Shown in pieces: positions 18,606 to 26,662 of a DNA stretch of 64,000 nt. A model generated the notes under the pieces. The model saw only the letters and a program-made list of their open reading frames with translations. It did no database searches and was not told the origin of the DNA. The stretch is from an uncultured Prevotella sp. (GTDB lineage Bacteria; Bacteroidota; Bacteroidia; Bacteroidales; Bacteroidaceae), in NCBI GenBank assembly GCA_946540435.1, contig CAMNII010000002.1, positions 1 to 64,000 of the forward strand, in the 5' to 3' direction. Position numbers and translations under genes: made by a program. Position 1 is the first letter of the stretch, and every line of letters begins with the position of its first letter.

Positions 18606-19180
18606 GATGGGAATGATGTTTGTAGTAGCTGGTTGAGTTCGGTATAGATACGCTGTACGGGCAGTCCTACAACGTTGAAATAGCTTCCGTTGATGCCGGT
18701 GACACCGATGTAGCCTATCCATTCCTGTATGCCATAGGCTCCAGCCTTGTCGAACGGGCGATAGTTCTCTACATAGTAGTTGATCTCCTCGTCGGTGAGC
18801 ACTTTGAAGGTGACATCGGTAACGACGGTGAACTGGCGCTGTGCGGTGTTTGTCTTCAGGCATACGGCGGTCATCACCTGATGGGTGCGTCCGCTGAGCC
18901 TGTGGAGCATGCGGCAGGCATCGGCTGCGTCGACAGGCTTGCCGAGGATGTCATCGTCGACGACAACGATGGTGTCAGCAGTGATGATGACCTCGTCGTC
19001 TGCCGGCTGATAGGCGTCCGCTTTCTCACGAGCGATATAGCTCACGGTGTCTTCTGGCGTGAAGCCGGCGGGGTGTCCCTCGTCGATACCTTCGACGACG
19101 CGCACCTCGAAAGGCCATCCCAGTGCACTGAGCAGCTCTCGGCGACGGGGGGACTTGCTGGCTAAGATGAGTTTCTTCAT
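18602..19180 (-). CDS. maf: Maf-family nucleotide pyrophosphatase
   Basis: A 192-residue Maf/HAM1-superfamily house-cleaning pyrophosphatase that hydrolyses non-canonical or modified nucleoside triphosphates. It begins LILASKSPRRRELLSALGW, the family's signature N-terminus, with the later motif VIITADTIVVVDD and GAYGIQEWIGYIGVTGINGSYFNVVGLP. The ORF track includes 19 further residues upstream, but the canonical start is MKKLIL at 19180. The stop overlaps the DPP IV ATG by four bases. It lies in the nitroreductase-kdsC-maf-DPP IV-pqqD operon. Confidence 0.94.
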   Translation of the reverse strand: MKKLILASKSPRRRELLSALGWPFEVRVVEGIDEGHPAGFTPEDTVSYIAREKADAYQPADDEVIITADTIVVVDDDILGKPVDAADACRMLHRLSGRTHQVMTAVCLKTNTAQRQFTVVTDVTFKVLTDEEINYYVENYRPFDKAGAYGIQEWIGYIGVTGINGSYFNVVGLPVQRIYTELNQLLQTSFPS

Positions 19181-19214
19181 TGTTCTTCCTGAAATAAAGG
19201 ATGTACCCCCTGCC

Positions 19215-19733
19215 CTACCATCCGAAGGCTTTCGCACTCGACATCCAATGGCCCTGCACGCGGAGCACCTGCTCGAGGATCTCGCGACCTACGCCATAGC
19301 CGCCCTTTGCCGTGGCGACATAGCGGCTGACAGACTTGATTTCCGGACAGGCATCGTTCGGGCAGCAGGGACAGCCGACACGCTGCATCACCTCGTAGTC
19401 GGGGATGTCGTCGCCGACATAGAGCACTTCCTCATCGGTGAGGCCATAGGCAGCAAGAAAACGCTCGTAGGTCTCAACTTTCACGGCGCAGGAGAGGAAG
19501 ACGTCGGTAACGCCGAGCTTTTGGTAGCGCAAAGCCACTGACGGCGTGGCAGCGCCTGTGAGGATTGCAATGTGCAGTCCCATCTTCACTGCCAGCTGAA
19601 TGGCATACCCATCCTTGATGTTCACCGTGCGGAGCGGGTCGCCGTCGGCACCCAGCGACACGGTGGAGGCCGAGAGCACGCCGTCGACATCAAACACGAC
19701 GGCACGTATCTTACTTAAATCGTAGTCAATCAT
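19215..19733 (-). CDS. kdsC: 3-deoxy-D-manno-octulosonate 8-phosphate phosphatase (HAD family)
   Basis: A 172-residue HAD phosphatase removing phosphate from KDO-8-P in lipopolysaccharide inner-core synthesis. Motif I is VFDVDGVLS (the usual form is DVDGVLT), motif II ILTGA, and motif IV YVGDDIPDYEVM. The length fits the C0-capless, tetrameric KdsC group. The start overlaps the end of the upstream nitroreductase gene by 8 bases and maf starts 34 bases downstream, so it is in the middle of the operon. Confidence 0.9.
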   Translation of the reverse strand: MIDYDLSKIRAVVFDVDGVLSASTVSLGADGDPLRTVNIKDGYAIQLAVKMGLHIAILTGAATPSVALRYQKLGVTDVFLSCAVKVETYERFLAAYGLTDEEVLYVGDDIPDYEVMQRVGCPCCPNDACPEIKSVSRYVATAKGGYGVGREILEQVLRVQGHWMSSAKAFGW

Positions 19734-20262
19734 TACTGCTAAAAAGGTCTATATGAACATTCTCCCACTTCAGTCGCTCCTCGTTCTGGGGCTTACGCTC
19801 TTCTGCGGGATGGCCGACGGCAACGACGCACAGTACGCGCAGGTTGTCGGGGATGCCCAATACGCCGCGCACTATGGCTTCGGCACTCTCGCCGTCGGTG
19901 GTCCCACGGCCCCGCATCTGCACCCAACAGGTGGCCAGCCCAAGGTCGGCGGCCTGCAGCTGCATGGCGAAAGCTGCTATCGAACAGTCTTCTATCCAGC
20001 AGTCGTCGGTATTACCGTCGCCCAGGACGACAACGGCCAACGGTGCTTCAGCGAGAAACTGTCCGCCCATGCTCTTGGCATCGGCAATCTGGCGCAGCCG
20101 TACAGGGTCGTCGACGACGACAAACTGCCAGCTTCGACAACTTTTCGACGTCGGACTCATCAGCGCTGCCCGCAGGATGAGCGAGAGGTCATCGGGAGCC
20201 ACCTCGTCGGCCGTGAACTTGCGATGGCTGCGGCGAAGGGCTATCAGTTCTTTGAATGTCAT
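19726..20262 (-). CDS. nitroreductase-family flavoprotein
   Basis: A 178-residue FMN-dependent oxidoreductase of the nitroreductase family. It starts FKELIALRRSHRKFTADEV, the usual RRS-R-F FMN-phosphate binding region, followed by LILRAALMSPTSKSCRSWQF and a C-terminal glycine-rich LCVVAVGHPAEER. The natural substrate cannot be told from sequence. It is the first gene of the minus-strand operon, with a promoter-like CAAAATTA (TAATTTTG on the minus strand) just upstream, and overlaps kdsC. Confidence 0.9.
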   Translation of the reverse strand: MTFKELIALRRSHRKFTADEVAPDDLSLILRAALMSPTSKSCRSWQFVVVDDPVRLRQIADAKSMGGQFLAEAPLAVVVLGDGNTDDCWIEDCSIAAFAMQLQAADLGLATCWVQMRGRGTTDGESAEAIVRGVLGIPDNLRVLCVVAVGHPAEERKPQNEERLKWENVHIDLFSSND

Positions 20263-20285
20263 GTGCGATAGTGAGTATTAACATG

Positions 20286-20293
20286 CAAAATTA
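20286..20293 (-). promoter_or_regulatory. -7 promoter element for the nitroreductase operon
   Basis: TAATTTTG on the minus strand, 24 bases ahead of the nitroreductase ATG. It faces away from the rpoD promoter in a divergent intergenic region. Confidence 0.7.
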
Positions 20294-20391
20294 TAACTTT
20301 TTTCGGGTCGGAAAGGAAGTGTTATTCATATTATAAGTTTTTTTAACACTAAAAAGATGAAAGAAAATGCACACATTATTATATTTTTTTG

Positions 20392-20399
20392 TAATTTTG
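20392..20399 (+). promoter_or_regulatory. -7 promoter element for rpoD
   Basis: TAATTTTG, followed by an untranslated leader of about 75 bases before the rpoD ATG. The leader holds AAGGAGG at 20464-20470, an unusually strong ribosome binding site for this phylum. Confidence 0.7.
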
Positions 20400-20479
20400 C
20401 AGGGATTTTTTATCAGGAAAAGACTAATCCTTTAGAAAACAGCTGTTTATAGAAGAATGCAACAAGGAGGAGAATAAGG

Positions 20480-21352
20480 ATGAGACAACTTAAAATTCAG
20501 AAAAGTATCACTAACCGCTCCAGCGAAGCGCTGGACAAATACCTCGTTGAGATAGGTCGTGCCCCACTGATTTCCATCGATGAGGAGATTGAACTCGCAC
20601 AGAAGATCAGAAAGGGCGGTCCCGAGGGAGAACGCGCCAAGGACAAGCTGGTGACTGCCAACCTGCGCTTTGTCGTATCGGTGGCCAAGCAATATCAGCA
20701 CCAGGGTCTGTCGCTCACCGACCTTATCGACGAAGGAAACATCGGACTGATCAAGGCGGCACAGAAATTCGACGAGACACGTGGTTTTAAATTCATCTCG
20801 TATGCCGTCTGGTGGATTCGCCAGAGCATCCTGCAGGCTATTGCCGAACAGAGCCGTATCGTCAGGCTGCCTTTGAACCAGGTTGGTTCGCTGAACAAAA
20901 TCAACAGCGAGATCAACAGTTTCGAGCAGGCTAACCAACGGCGCCCATCGATTTCCGAACTGGCTGAGGCAACCAACATCGACGAAGAGAAGATTGCACA
21001 GAGCATGATGGCCGACGGTCACCATGTGAGCATCGATGCACCGTTCCAGGATGGTGAAGACAACACCATGCTCGACGTGATGCCATCGAGTGAAGACAGC
21101 CGTACCGACCGCCAGGTGGACCACGAGTCGATGGCCATGGAACTGGATACCGTACTGAACAAGGTGCTCAAGGAGCGCGAAATCATCATCCTCAAGGCCT
21201 GTTACGGCATTGAGCAGCCTGAGCGTGGCCTGGAAGAAATCGGCGACCAGCTGGGACTTACCCGTGAGCGTGTGCGCCAGATTCGCGAGAAGAGTATTGC
21301 CAAGCTGCGCGACTCCGGCTATGCCCGCATCCTCATGAAGTACCTCGGGTAG
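20480..21352 (+). CDS. rpoD: RNA polymerase primary sigma factor (Bacteroidetes group 1)
   Basis: A 290-residue housekeeping sigma factor. It opens MRQLKIQKSITNRSSEALDKYL and has region 1.2 (YLVEIGRAPLIS), region 2 (NLRFVVSVAKQYQHQGLSLTDLIDEGNIGL...YAVWWIRQSILQA), region 3, and region 4 with the -35-recognition helix (GLTRERVRQIREK). As in other Bacteroidetes it lacks the long region 1.1, which explains its short length. It presumably recognises the TAnnTTTG boxes listed across this window. AAGGAGG lies 9 bases before the start. The gene is monocistronic; a repeat cluster follows. Confidence 0.95.
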   Translation: MRQLKIQKSITNRSSEALDKYLVEIGRAPLISIDEEIELAQKIRKGGPEGERAKDKLVTANLRFVVSVAKQYQHQGLSLTDLIDEGNIGLIKAAQKFDETRGFKFISYAVWWIRQSILQAIAEQSRIVRLPLNQVGSLNKINSEINSFEQANQRRPSISELAEATNIDEEKIAQSMMADGHHVSIDAPFQDGEDNTMLDVMPSSEDSRTDRQVDHESMAMELDTVLNKVLKEREIIILKACYGIEQPERGLEEIGDQLGLTRERVRQIREKSIAKLRDSGYARILMKYLG

Positions 21353-21354
21353 GA

Positions 21355-21394
21355 GGAATGAGAAATGAGAAATGAGAAATGAGAAATGAGAAAT
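21355..21394 (+). repeat. GAAATGA heptamer tract (copy 2)
   Basis: About five direct copies of GAAATGA directly follow the rpoD stop codon and precede hairpin unit U3. Confidence 0.9.
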
Positions 21395-21616
21395 GCCCGC
21401 AAAGCGACCGATTAACGGCGGCACGATGATGCCCCTGCGGGGAGTGCCAGCCGTTTACGGGAGTCTTGCGGGTATCGACGGAGTCAATGCCCGCAAAGCG
21501 ACCGATTAACGGCGGCACGATGATGCCCCTGCGGGGTTTCTGTCCCCCGGGAAACGGGGGAACCGAAGGGGGTTATAGAAGTTAACGTGAGTCTTGCGGG
21601 TATCGACGGAGTCAAT
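21395..21616. repeat. paired structured repeat units (composite element 2, units U3 and U4)
   Basis: U3 (21395-21488, 94 bp) is nearly identical to U2: CCCGCAA/TTGCGGG outer stem, ACGGC/GCCGT middle, GGCAC/GTGCC inner, CCCC/GGGG tip, then the tail TATCGACGGAGTCAAT. U4 (21489-21616, 128 bp) keeps the outer stem, the TTAAC/GTTAA base and the CCCCTGCGGGG tip, but carries an insertion with its own CCCCC/GGGGG hairpin. Confidence 0.85.
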
Positions 21617-21651
21617 GAGAAATGAGGAATGAGAAATGAGAAATGAGAAAT
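21613..21651 (+). repeat. GAAATGA heptamer tract (copy 3)
   Basis: About five heptamers, one with a single change (GAGGAATGA), sit between U4 and U5. This is the third instance of the order heptamer tract, hairpin unit, hairpin unit. Confidence 0.88.
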
Positions 21652-21836
21652 GCCCGCAAAGCGACCGATTAACGGCGGCACGATGATGCCCCTGCGGGGA
21701 GTGCCAGCCGTTTACGGGAGTCTTGCGGGTATCGACGGAGTCAATGCCCACAAAGCGACCGATTAACTTCAAGCCGACGTGGCACCGCGGTGAGGCATAG
21801 AAGCTAAGAGAGAACACATAAGGCATTGCTATAATG
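21652..21836. repeat. paired structured repeat units (composite element 3, units U5 and U6)
   Basis: U5 (21652-21745, 94 bp) matches U3. U6 (from 21746, fading into the terminator near 21837) keeps the CAAAGCGACCGATTAAC start and a hairpin (TTC/GAA, GCC/GGC, CACC/GGTG), but has lost the right half of the outer stem. Each of the three composites therefore has one consensus and one divergent unit. Confidence 0.8.
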
Positions 21837-21878
21837 ACAACGGGGTGACAGTTTTTTCTGTCACCCCGTTGTTTTGTC
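21837..21878. terminator. strong intrinsic terminator, probably bidirectional
   Basis: A perfect 15-bp stem (ACAACGGGGTGACAG with CTGTCACCCCGTTGT) around TTTTTT, followed by TTTGTC. It lies between the convergent rpoD repeat region and the esterase gene. Confidence 0.85.
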
Positions 21879-21908
21879 TGGCAATACAGCCGACAGCCCC
21901 ACAGGACA

Positions 21909-22721
21909 TCAAAAGACTTGCGGCTGGCCCAGCATCTTGCGGATATGGTTCTTCAGGATGTGGAAGGCAGGGGCTGCCATGGGACCATGGCCAAAGCCGT
22001 CGAGTTCGTAGAGGTAGGTCTCCTGATGTCCCACGAGTTTCATCATGCGGTAGAGGTAGGCATTCTCCTCGTAGCGTCCGTAGAGTTCATGCTCACGGTC
22101 GCCACAGATGAGGACGAATGGCGGACAGTCGTTGCGCACCCAGTAGAGTGGCGAGAACTCATCGATGGTTGGCCGCAGGGCATCGATGCCTTGCATCTTG
22201 CGCACATTATAATGGGTGATGGCCTGCCCGCTGAACGGGATGTAGGCTGCCACCTGATTGGCATCAACCTGATAAGCGGCCAGATAGGCTTTGTTCAGGC
22301 ACAGCATCATCGAGATATATCCGCCTGCGGAATGTCCGCTGACAAAGACTTTCTTCGTGCTGCCTCCATAGCTTTCGATGTTCCGGAATACCCAGGCCAC
22401 AGCTTCTGCGGCATCGTCGAGCAGTACATCGACGGTTACTTTCGGCAACAGGCGGTAGTTCACGCCGACGACGACATAGCCTTGCTCTTGCAACTCACGG
22501 GGTATCTCTTTCTGTCCGGCTTCCAGACCTCCGCCATGGAACCATACGACCACAGGACAGTCTGTCTGATCGGTGGGATGATGCACGTCGAGGCATAGCC
22601 GCTCTTGGGCATAGCTGTCGGTCTTCACGGTGTAACGGATATCGCGGTCGGTGCGATAGCTGTCGGCCATGGCTGCTGCTACAGCCATCAGCATGGCCAG
22701 TGAAAGGAGGATTCTCTTCAT
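21909..22721 (-). CDS. exported alpha/beta-hydrolase (esterase/lipase-like)
   Basis: A 270-residue secreted alpha/beta-hydrolase of the BD-FAE/HSL-like esterase group. The signal peptide MKRILLSLAMLMAVAAAMA sets the start at 22721; the ORF track's longer N-terminus has no signal. The oxyanion-hole motif is VVWFHGGGLEAG and the nucleophile elbow VSGHSAGG (GxSxG with Ser in GHSAGG). Asp (ICGDREHE) and His (DGFGHGPM) positions fit a catalytic triad. The substrate is unknown, but carbohydrate-ester or feruloyl-ester cleavage would fit a glycan-degrading relative. It starts 31 bases after the DUF4301 gene and is probably co-transcribed with it. Confidence 0.85.
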   Translation of the reverse strand: MKRILLSLAMLMAVAAAMADSYRTDRDIRYTVKTDSYAQERLCLDVHHPTDQTDCPVVVWFHGGGLEAGQKEIPRELQEQGYVVVGVNYRLLPKVTVDVLLDDAAEAVAWVFRNIESYGGSTKKVFVSGHSAGGYISMMLCLNKAYLAAYQVDANQVAAYIPFSGQAITHYNVRKMQGIDALRPTIDEFSPLYWVRNDCPPFVLICGDREHELYGRYEENAYLYRMMKLVGHQETYLYELDGFGHGPMAAPAFHILKNHIRKMLGQPQVF

Positions 22722-22752
22722 AGTCTTCGTGTCTCGTGTAGTGGGTAAAGGG

Positions 22753-24312
22753 TTATGCCTCCTGTCCCTGATGAGGAGTACGGAGGAGATCGTTGACGGT
22801 CTTGACGGGGTTGAAGGTTTCGAGGGGCACCTCAACGAATACTGTAGACCAGTCGCTCATGGCACCGTTCCACAGTCCGGGAAGCTCGAGGGCGAGGAGG
22901 TCGCGTCCGTCCTTGCTCTTCTGCGAGATGAAGCCGGTGCGCGGGTCGACATATTTCTTCAGGTCGAAAGGCTGTCCCTTATAGTTTTTCAGTGCGCACA
23001 CCAGGTCGACGGGATTGAAATGAGTGCCTTCGGTGAACATCTTCTTGTAGTTGCTGTTCGACATGTCGATCTGGCTGGACTCCAGGATTTGCGGTGACAC
23101 GGTGCCGTCGTGGTTATAGGCCAGGAAGGGTCCGCCGCCGGGTTCTCCGACATTACGCACGACACCGCAGACGCGGATGGGACGGTTGAGCTTGCTGCGC
23201 AGATAGTCGGTGAGTTCCACGGGGTCGAGGAGGAACACGTGGGGATTGCTGACGCCAAGCTGCAGTTCCACGAAGGCCGCAATCTCCATGAGGTCGTCGA
23301 GTTGGCAGTCGCCACGGTCGAGTTGCTCGAGGTAGCCGAACGTCTGCTTCTGCACATCAGCCAGCACGCCGGCCAGCAGCCGCTTGTATTCGACGGTCGG
23401 TGCGAGGAACCGTTCGGCCACGACGTTATCGATATTCTTGATGAAGACCATGTCGGCATCGATGTCGTTGAGGTTCTCGATGAGTGCGCCATGGCCGCCC
23501 GGACGGAACAGCAGGGTGCCGTCGGCATTGCGGAAGGGTGTTGCCACTTCGGGTTTCTCTCCCTGCGCCGGCATCTCGGCAGCGATGGTGTCGGTGCTGG
23601 GTTTCTGTTCGGAGAAGGTCACGTCGAGGGTGACACCATAGCGTGACTCATACTTCGCCTTCACCTCGGCAATATGTTGACGGAACAGGTCGAGATGGGC
23701 GTGGCTGACGGTGAAATGGACGTGTGCCTGTCCGCCGGCGGCAGCATAGCAGGCAGCCTCGCGCAGATGCTCCTCGGCAGGTGTGACGGCTCCGTCGGCA
23801 GTCTCATGGAACAGCAGCAAGCCTTTGGGCAGCTGTCCGTAGTTCAGTCCGTCGGCCGTCAGGAGGTTCTTCACCACATCCTTATACCGTCCGGCCTCGA
23901 TGAGCTTGCAAAGGCCCATACCCTCGTTTTTCTTGCACTGCTGGCAGAGGGCTTTATGGAAGGCGAACTTCTTGATATTGTCGAAGAACTCCTTTTCGAA
24001 AGGTGTCGTCGGCACGTCGTAGTCGGCGTTGAGGAAGGCAAAGAGGTTTTTGAACATGCGCGACGCAGCACCCGACGCAGGCACGAACTTCACCACGCGG
24101 TGGTTCCCTGCCGTATAGTCGTCGAAAGCCTTGAGATAGCGGCTGCGCTCGCGTTCCGACGGCACTTTGATGCTGTTGGTCACGGAGGCAGGAGCTTCCA
24201 ACCGCAGGAATGGGAAGCCGTGAGCAATCTGTCGGAGTTGTTTTTCCACTTGCCCGACGGTCATACCACGGGCAGCAATCTGTTGCTGGTCTTTAGATGA
24301 GAAGATATCCAT
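22753..24312 (-). CDS. DUF4301 protein, possibly a UGPase-like nucleotidyltransferase
   Basis: A 519-residue cytoplasmic protein matching the Bacteroidetes family I know as DUF4301; no function has been assigned to my knowledge. I see three motifs that recall eukaryotic-type UDP-sugar pyrophosphorylases: FVPASGAASRMFK near the N-terminus (compare GxGTxMG...K), RPGGHGALIENL in the middle (compare PPGHGDIY), and MVFIKNIDNV right after it (compare FVSNIDN). The order and spacing of the last two match that superfamily. The start was placed at MDIFSSKDQQQ, just after a promoter box. It is upstream of the esterase gene in the same operon. Confidence 0.75.
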   Translation of the reverse strand: MDIFSSKDQQQIAARGMTVGQVEKQLRQIAHGFPFLRLEAPASVTNSIKVPSERERSRYLKAFDDYTAGNHRVVKFVPASGAASRMFKNLFAFLNADYDVPTTPFEKEFFDNIKKFAFHKALCQQCKKNEGMGLCKLIEAGRYKDVVKNLLTADGLNYGQLPKGLLLFHETADGAVTPAEEHLREAACYAAAGGQAHVHFTVSHAHLDLFRQHIAEVKAKYESRYGVTLDVTFSEQKPSTDTIAAEMPAQGEKPEVATPFRNADGTLLFRPGGHGALIENLNDIDADMVFIKNIDNVVAERFLAPTVEYKRLLAGVLADVQKQTFGYLEQLDRGDCQLDDLMEIAAFVELQLGVSNPHVFLLDPVELTDYLRSKLNRPIRVCGVVRNVGEPGGGPFLAYNHDGTVSPQILESSQIDMSNSNYKKMFTEGTHFNPVDLVCALKNYKGQPFDLKKYVDPRTGFISQKSKDGRDLLALELPGLWNGAMSDWSTVFVEVPLETFNPVKTVNDLLRTPHQGQEA

Positions 24313-24332
24313 ATTTCTTTTTTTTAACGGGT

Positions 24333-24340
24333 CAAAGGTA
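24333..24340 (-). promoter_or_regulatory. -7 promoter element for the DUF4301 operon
   Basis: TACCTTTG on the minus strand, 21 bases before the chosen DUF4301 start and divergent from the Rel promoter. Confidence 0.7.
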
Positions 24341-24413
24341 TACATTATTTATAAATATCTGCAAAAATACAAAAAATACGACAACAAACTGCACTTCTCT
24401 ATCAACTTTTTTG

Positions 24414-24421
24414 TATTTTTG
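24414..24421 (+). promoter_or_regulatory. -7 promoter element for the Rel gene
   Basis: TATTTTTG, 31 bases before ATG 24452. Its position argues against the upstream in-frame ATG at 24419-24425 used in the ORF track. Confidence 0.6.
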
Positions 24422-24451
24422 CATGGTTTTTATGAATTAGCGACTTTTCGA

Positions 24452-26662
24452 ATGGATAACAAACGACTTTTCACTGATACAGAGCAGCAACAGGCAGACG
24501 AGCTACGCAGCAGGCTGCGTGAGTTGTTAGGAGCCGACCTCACCGATGCCGACATGGCACTGGTGGACCACTATTGGCAGGAAGCAATCGACGGGGACAC
24601 CGTGGTGCGCGACGTCTTCGGGCTGAACCCCCTACTCTGCGCCCTCCAGACAGCCGTCATCTCTGCCGAGGAGACAGGGCTGCGCCGCGACGGTGTGATG
24701 GCCGTCCTGCTCTATGCCGTGGGAACGCTTCCCGAGGAGAAAGAACTTGCCGGCGTTGCCCCCATCCTCCGCGGACTGGTCAGGATTCAGGAGCTATACA
24801 AGAAGAACCCCGTCATCGAGAGTGAGAATTTCCGTAACCTCATCCTCTCGTTTGCCGAAGACATGCGCGTCATCCTCATCATGATTGCCGACCGCGTGAA
24901 CCTGATGCGGCAGATACGCGACACGAAAGAAGAAGGGGCACGCCATCAGGTGAGCCTCGAGGCCAACTACCTATATGCGCCGCTGGCCCACAAGCTGGGA
25001 CTGTACAAGCTGAAGAGCGAGCTGGAAGACCTCTCACTGAAATATCTGGAGCACGATGCCTACTACATGATCAAGGACAAGCTGAATGCCACCAAGCAGT
25101 CGCGCGACGCCTATATCGAGCGGTTCATCGGGCCTATCGAGCAACGGCTCAAAGAGGCTGGGCTGCACTTCCACATGAAGGGTCGCACGAAGTCCATCCA
25201 CTCCATCTGGCAGAAGATGAAGAAGCAGAAATGCGGCTTCGAAGGCATCTACGACCTCTTCGCCATCCGTATCATCATCGACAACCCCACCTCGGGAGCC
25301 ACCGAGCACGCGCTGTGCTGGCAGGCCTACTCCATCATCACCGACATGTACCAGCCCAACCCCAAGCGGCTGCGCGACTGGCTGAGCGTTCCGAAGTCGA
25401 ACGGCTACGAGAGCCTGCATATCACCGTCCTCGGACCCGAACAGAAGTGGGTGGAGGTACAGATCAGGACCGAACGCATGGACGACATCGCTGAGCGCGG
25501 ACTGGCTGCACACTGGCGATACAAAGGCATCCACGGTGCCGAAGGAGGACTCGAGGAGTGGCTCAGCAACATCCGTACCGCACTGGAAGCCGGCGAAGGC
25601 GACAACCTGCAGGTGATGGATCAGTTCCGTATGGAACTGTGCGAAGACGAAGTATATGTCTTCACCCCCCATGGCGACCTGTTCAAACTGCGGAAAGGAG
25701 CCACCGTGCTCGACTTCGCCTACAACATCCACACCAACATCGGAAACCACTGTACCGGGGCACGCATCAACGGAAAGAACGTGTCTATCCGCGAGGAGCT
25801 GCACTCTGGCGACCAGGTGGAGATCATCACCCAGAACAACCAGCGGCCCAAGCAAGACTGGCTGAGCTTCGTCAAGACGAGCCGCGCCAAGTCGAAGATA
25901 CGCCTGGCCTTGAAAGAGACTCAGACCAGCGACCTGCAGATGGCCAAGGAGATGCTGGAGCGACGCTTCAAGAACAAAAAGGTGGAATTCGACGAAAGCA
26001 CCCTATTCCAAGTCGTCAAGCGCATGGGGTTCAAAGAGATGAGCGACTTCTACCGGCAGGTGGCAGATGCCAAGCTGGATGCCAACGAAATCATCGAGCG
26101 GTACATCGAGCAGCGCGACTTCGACCAGAAGAAGAACGCCCCGCAGCCTGCACAGTCGGCCGAGGCCTTCAGCATGGAGTCGATGAACGCCCAGCTTCCC
26201 GCCGCCACGGGCCACGACGACGTGCTGGTCATCGACCGCAACCTGAAAGGACTGGACTATTCGCTTGCCAAGTGCTGCCGACCAATCTACGGCGACGACA
26301 TCTTCGGCTTTGTAACCATCAGCGGAGGCATAAAAATCCATCGCACCGACTGCCCCAACGCCCCTGAACTGCAGCGACGCTTCGGCTACCGGGTGGTACG
26401 CGCCAGATGGAGCGGCAAGGGAGCCTCACAGTATTCCATCACCCTGCGTGTCATCGGAAACGACGACATCGGCATCGTCAACAACATCACCAACATCATC
26501 TCGAAAGAGGAACACCTCATCATGCGGAGCATCAACATCGATTCGTCCGACGGACTGTTCCGTGGAACGATAGTAGTGATGCTCGACGACAACACCCGCC
26601 TGCAGTCACTCATCCGCAAGATACAAAACGTAAGAGGCGTCAAACAGGTAGACCGCATCTGA
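24452..26662 (+). CDS. relA: RelA/SpoT-family (p)ppGpp synthetase, hydrolase domain degenerate
   Basis: A 736-residue long RSH protein of the stringent response. Domains in order are a degenerate HD region (1-170), synthetase (about 220-345; GRTKSIHSIWQKM, ESLHITV, VEVQIRTERMDDIAE), TGS (about 395-455; VYVFTPHGDLFKL), and a C-terminal ACT domain (about 660-736; SITLRVIGNDDIGIVNNIT). In the HD region the metal-binding HD pair reads LLYAVGTLP and the preceding conserved His reads NPLLCAL, so ppGpp hydrolysis is unlikely. I therefore call it a synthetase-only RelA-type enzyme. The start at MDNKRLF follows a promoter box. It is monocistronic. Confidence 0.9.
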   Translation: MDNKRLFTDTEQQQADELRSRLRELLGADLTDADMALVDHYWQEAIDGDTVVRDVFGLNPLLCALQTAVISAEETGLRRDGVMAVLLYAVGTLPEEKELAGVAPILRGLVRIQELYKKNPVIESENFRNLILSFAEDMRVILIMIADRVNLMRQIRDTKEEGARHQVSLEANYLYAPLAHKLGLYKLKSELEDLSLKYLEHDAYYMIKDKLNATKQSRDAYIERFIGPIEQRLKEAGLHFHMKGRTKSIHSIWQKMKKQKCGFEGIYDLFAIRIIIDNPTSGATEHALCWQAYSIITDMYQPNPKRLRDWLSVPKSNGYESLHITVLGPEQKWVEVQIRTERMDDIAERGLAAHWRYKGIHGAEGGLEEWLSNIRTALEAGEGDNLQVMDQFRMELCEDEVYVFTPHGDLFKLRKGATVLDFAYNIHTNIGNHCTGARINGKNVSIREELHSGDQVEIITQNNQRPKQDWLSFVKTSRAKSKIRLALKETQTSDLQMAKEMLERRFKNKKVEFDESTLFQVVKRMGFKEMSDFYRQVADAKLDANEIIERYIEQRDFDQKKNAPQPAQSAEAFSMESMNAQLPAATGHDDVLVIDRNLKGLDYSLAKCCRPIYGDDIFGFVTISGGIKIHRTDCPNAPELQRRFGYRVVRARWSGKGASQYSITLRVIGNDDIGIVNNITNIISKEEHLIMRSINIDSSDGLFRGTIVVMLDDNTRLQSLIRKIQNVRGVKQVDRI

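Noticed and set aside
18606-18863. N-terminal extension of the DPP IV ORF
   Set aside because: It overlaps maf in another frame and would bury the signal peptide; the ATG at 18605 overlaps the maf stop as ATGA.
21333-21826. Minus-strand ORFs across the heptamer and hairpin repeats (HFSFLISHFSFLI-type proteins)
   Set aside because: They translate the GAAATGA tract and the same unit repeatedly; there is no independent coding signal.
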